DNA of 64,000 nucleotides from Paenibacillus montaniterrae. Lineage in GTDB: Bacteria > Bacillota > Bacilli > Paenibacillales > Paenibacillaceae. Under the pieces are notes generated by a model. It did no database searches. It saw only the letters and a program-made list of their open reading frames with translations, and was not told the DNA's origin. The stretch spans positions 496,001-560,000 of the forward strand of contig NZ_BOSE01000002.1 in NCBI RefSeq assembly GCF_018403185.1, in the 5' to 3' direction. Of the stretch, positions 63,757-64,000 are shown in pieces. Position 1 is the stretch's first letter, and each line of letters starts with the position of its first letter. The position numbers were made by a program, and so were the translations under genes.

Positions 63757-64000
63757 TTATTCGTATTTGCCTGTATACTTAGGCGATACAAGCTCAACGC
63801 CTGTTGCTTTCTTAAATTCCTGCACACGTACGTTTTTCGCTGCTTCGATATCTGGCAAACCTAAATTATCCATAGTGGACATTGTGTCTGTGTACAGCTT
63901 TTCGAACTCATCATCCGACTTGGCAAAAATCATTTTTGGCACCATTTGCGACCAGTATACTGAAATTTTCGACTCTGCGTTCGCTTCCTTTGAGCCCGGC
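63757..64000 (-). CDS. C-terminal end of an LplA-type substrate-binding protein (partial)
   Basis: About 80 codons are inside the window; the gene continues past 64000. The visible tail SKISVYWSQMVPKMIFAKSDDEFEKLYTDTMSTMDNLGLPDIEAAKNVRVQEFKKATG resembles the C-terminus of LplA-type sugar-binding lipoproteins. Its operon lies outside the window. Confidence 0.65.
   Translation of the reverse strand, partial: PGSKEANAESKISVYWSQMVPKMIFAKSDDEFEKLYTDTMSTMDNLGLPDIEAAKNVRVQEFKKATGVELVSPKYTGKYE

Overview
The window looks like chromosomal DNA from a Paenibacillus-type soil Firmicute. The evidence is strong purine-rich ribosome binding sites, YesM/YesN-type two-component pairs and LplA/B/C-type sugar transporters without their own ATPase. 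A Feu/Btr-like siderophore locus, a Zur-type operator, CcpA-type cre sites and Gram-positive lipoprotein signals point the same way. There are about 50 genes, most on the minus strand. No rRNA, tRNA, prophage, transposase or CRISPR array was seen.

Layout. (1) 0-13 kb, visibly AT-richer: an oligosaccharide ABC transporter with a Nif3-like protein, its histidine kinase/AraC-type response regulator pair, a fructokinase-sucrose phosphorylase operon ending in a wrecked esterase gene, a GH28-like pectin enzyme and a GH88 remnant. (2) 13-21 kb: a second Lpl-type importer with two paralogous binding proteins and a membrane-bound AraC regulator. (3) 21-28.6 kb: an iron-siderophore locus (Btr-like regulator, FeuA/B/C-like importer, and an esterase made of two fused hydrolase domains) with two textbook Fur boxes. 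(4) 28.7-32.3 kb: zwf-tkt of the pentose phosphate pathway. (5) 32.5-35 kb: a LysR regulator, a GNAT acetyltransferase and an AadK-like nucleotidyltransferase. (6) 35-45 kb: a peptide-scavenging operon (GntR/FadR regulator, M20 amidohydrolase, Opp-type transporter, S9 peptidase). (7) 45.7-46.4 kb: a queuosine-precursor transporter under a preQ1-I riboswitch. (8) 46.6-49.4 kb: kduI, a DeoR regulator and kduD (pectin/uronate catabolism). (9) 49.5-52.2 kb: a Zur-box-controlled permease plus a His-rich DUF1980/TIGR03943-type protein. (10) 52.3-59 kb: an arabinoside operon (GH51, binding protein, two permeases, DUF1349 protein) with a divergent ArsR-type regulator. (11) 59-64 kb: a lantibiotic/bacitracin-type ABC exporter cotranscribed with an OmpR-type two-component system, then the 3' end of another sugar-binding protein.

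The most unusual content is not a gene. Two families of non-coding repeats recur in the window. Element A is a long palindrome with a constant core and helices that change in both arms while staying complementary. Element B is about 155-180 bp, with terminal inverted repeats and an internal helix that also changes compensatorily. In both metal-uptake operons (iron and the Zur-controlled one) the same composite, stop codon - B - A - about 40 nt - next ATG, sits between the first transporter gene and the next gene. Three B copies begin at or within a few bases of a gene's TAG stop. This looks like an uncharacterised structured, probably mobile, repeat that may tune expression within operons.
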